Source of the DNA: Gemmatimonadota bacterium
GTDB lineage: Bacteria > Gemmatimonadota > Gemmatimonadetes > Palauibacterales > Palauibacteraceae
Reading direction: 5' to 3'
Assembly (NCBI GenBank): GCA_023554435.1
Contig: JAMJQV010000264.1
Location: forward strand, 1-5,908
Length of the DNA stretch: 5,908 bases
In this document: positions 5,645-5,908 of the stretch, one piece after another
How the letters are laid out: each line of letters starts with the position of its first letter
Numbering within the stretch: the stretch's first letter is position 1
The notes under the pieces: model-generated
Seen by the model: only the letters and a program-made list of their open reading frames with translations
Databases searched by the model: none
What the model was told of the DNA's origin: nothing
Translations under genes and position numbers: made by a program

Positions 5645-5908
5645 TCAGTCGCGGTGCGTCCTGACGCTCACCCGATCGCCGCGGCCGGCTGACAGCCTCT
5701 CCGCGGCATTTCCGTTTCGCACCGAGACCTCCAGCGTACCGCCGGACCCGATGAGGGCCAGCAGCTCCCCGTCTTCCGCTGCTCCGTAGTGCGTCCTGAG
5801 CCCGGATACTTCCTCTCCACCGACTTCCACCAGGGCCGTCGGACTCACCCAGGCGCTCGGGATGTCGGTGATCAGGTTGCCGAACCGGTCCACGTGCCAC
5901 ACGTGGCC
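5645..5908 (-). CDS. SAM hydroxide adenosyltransferase / DUF62 family, C-terminal domain (5' part outside window)
   Basis: The last 87 codons of a gene entering from the right edge; the start is not in the window. Residues GHVWHVDRFGNLITDI contain the D-x-FGN-x-x-T-[ND]-I motif. LLALIGSGGTLEVSVRNGNAAERL carries the S-G-x-LE(I/V)-x-(V)RNG-(N)AA signature. Both are characteristic of the C-terminal half of DUF62 proteins, whose members include SAM hydrolases (SAM to adenosine plus methionine) and the chlorinase SalL and fluorinase FlA. The conserved F-x-N and RN motifs line the adenosyl pocket in the structurally studied members. The N-terminal catalytic half is missing, so hydrolase versus halogenase cannot be decided; hydrolase is far commoner. 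An internal GTG at 5902 is an in-frame Val, not a real start. The gene is convergent with the reductase, with only 15 nt between stop codons. Confidence 0.9.
   Translation of the reverse strand, partial: GHVWHVDRFGNLITDIPSAWVSPTALVEVGGEEVSGLRTHYGAAEDGELLALIGSGGTLEVSVRNGNAAERLSAGRGDRVSVRTHRD

Noticed and set aside
1..5908. CRISPR arrays, tRNA/rRNA genes, insertion sequences or integration sites
   Set aside because: I saw no regularly spaced repeats, tRNA-like cloverleaf, transposase motif or terminal inverted repeats. The gene content and composition look chromosomal and uniform.

Overview
The window is GC-rich, densely coding bacterial DNA, with six genes on two strands and little intergenic space. 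No marker here fixes the phylum. The high GC, a UbiD-type decarboxylase (quinone pathway likely) and signal peptides ending in Ala-Gln would suit Gemmatimonadota or a similar environmental Gram-negative lineage, but that is a low-confidence inference.

Layout: (1) 1-946, minus strand: N-terminal 315 residues of a UbiD-family prenylated-FMN decarboxylase, running off the left edge. (2) 947-1028: divergent intergenic region with a 12-bp perfect palindrome and a tandem 8-bp repeat. (3) 1029-4800, plus strand: a compact four-gene cluster, apparently one operon. It encodes an ECF sigma factor, a membrane-bound zinc-binding-type anti-sigma factor, a signal-peptide-bearing protein with a bactofilin-like beta-repeat domain joined to about five membrane helices, and a secreted toastrack (LiaF/DUF2154-like) beta-repeat protein. 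The last three genes are linked by 4- and 8-nt overlaps. (4) 4818-4842: a strong GC stem-loop, probably the end of the operon. (5) 4871-5629, plus strand: a steroid 5-alpha-reductase (SRD5A) homologue retaining essentially all residues I can recall as functionally important in the human enzyme. (6) 5645-5908, minus strand: the C-terminal end of a SAM hydroxide adenosyltransferase/SAM halogenase-family (DUF62) protein, convergent with the reductase and running off the right edge.

The most interesting unit is the four-gene cluster. The sigma and anti-sigma factors look like a transmembrane signalling switch. The two exported beta-repeat proteins look like its sensing or effector arm in the envelope, by analogy with LiaF-type toastrack proteins. 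Finding a bactofilin-like fold on the outer face of the membrane is unusual, because bactofilins are normally cytoplasmic. The operon's function, ligand and promoter cannot be read from the sequence.
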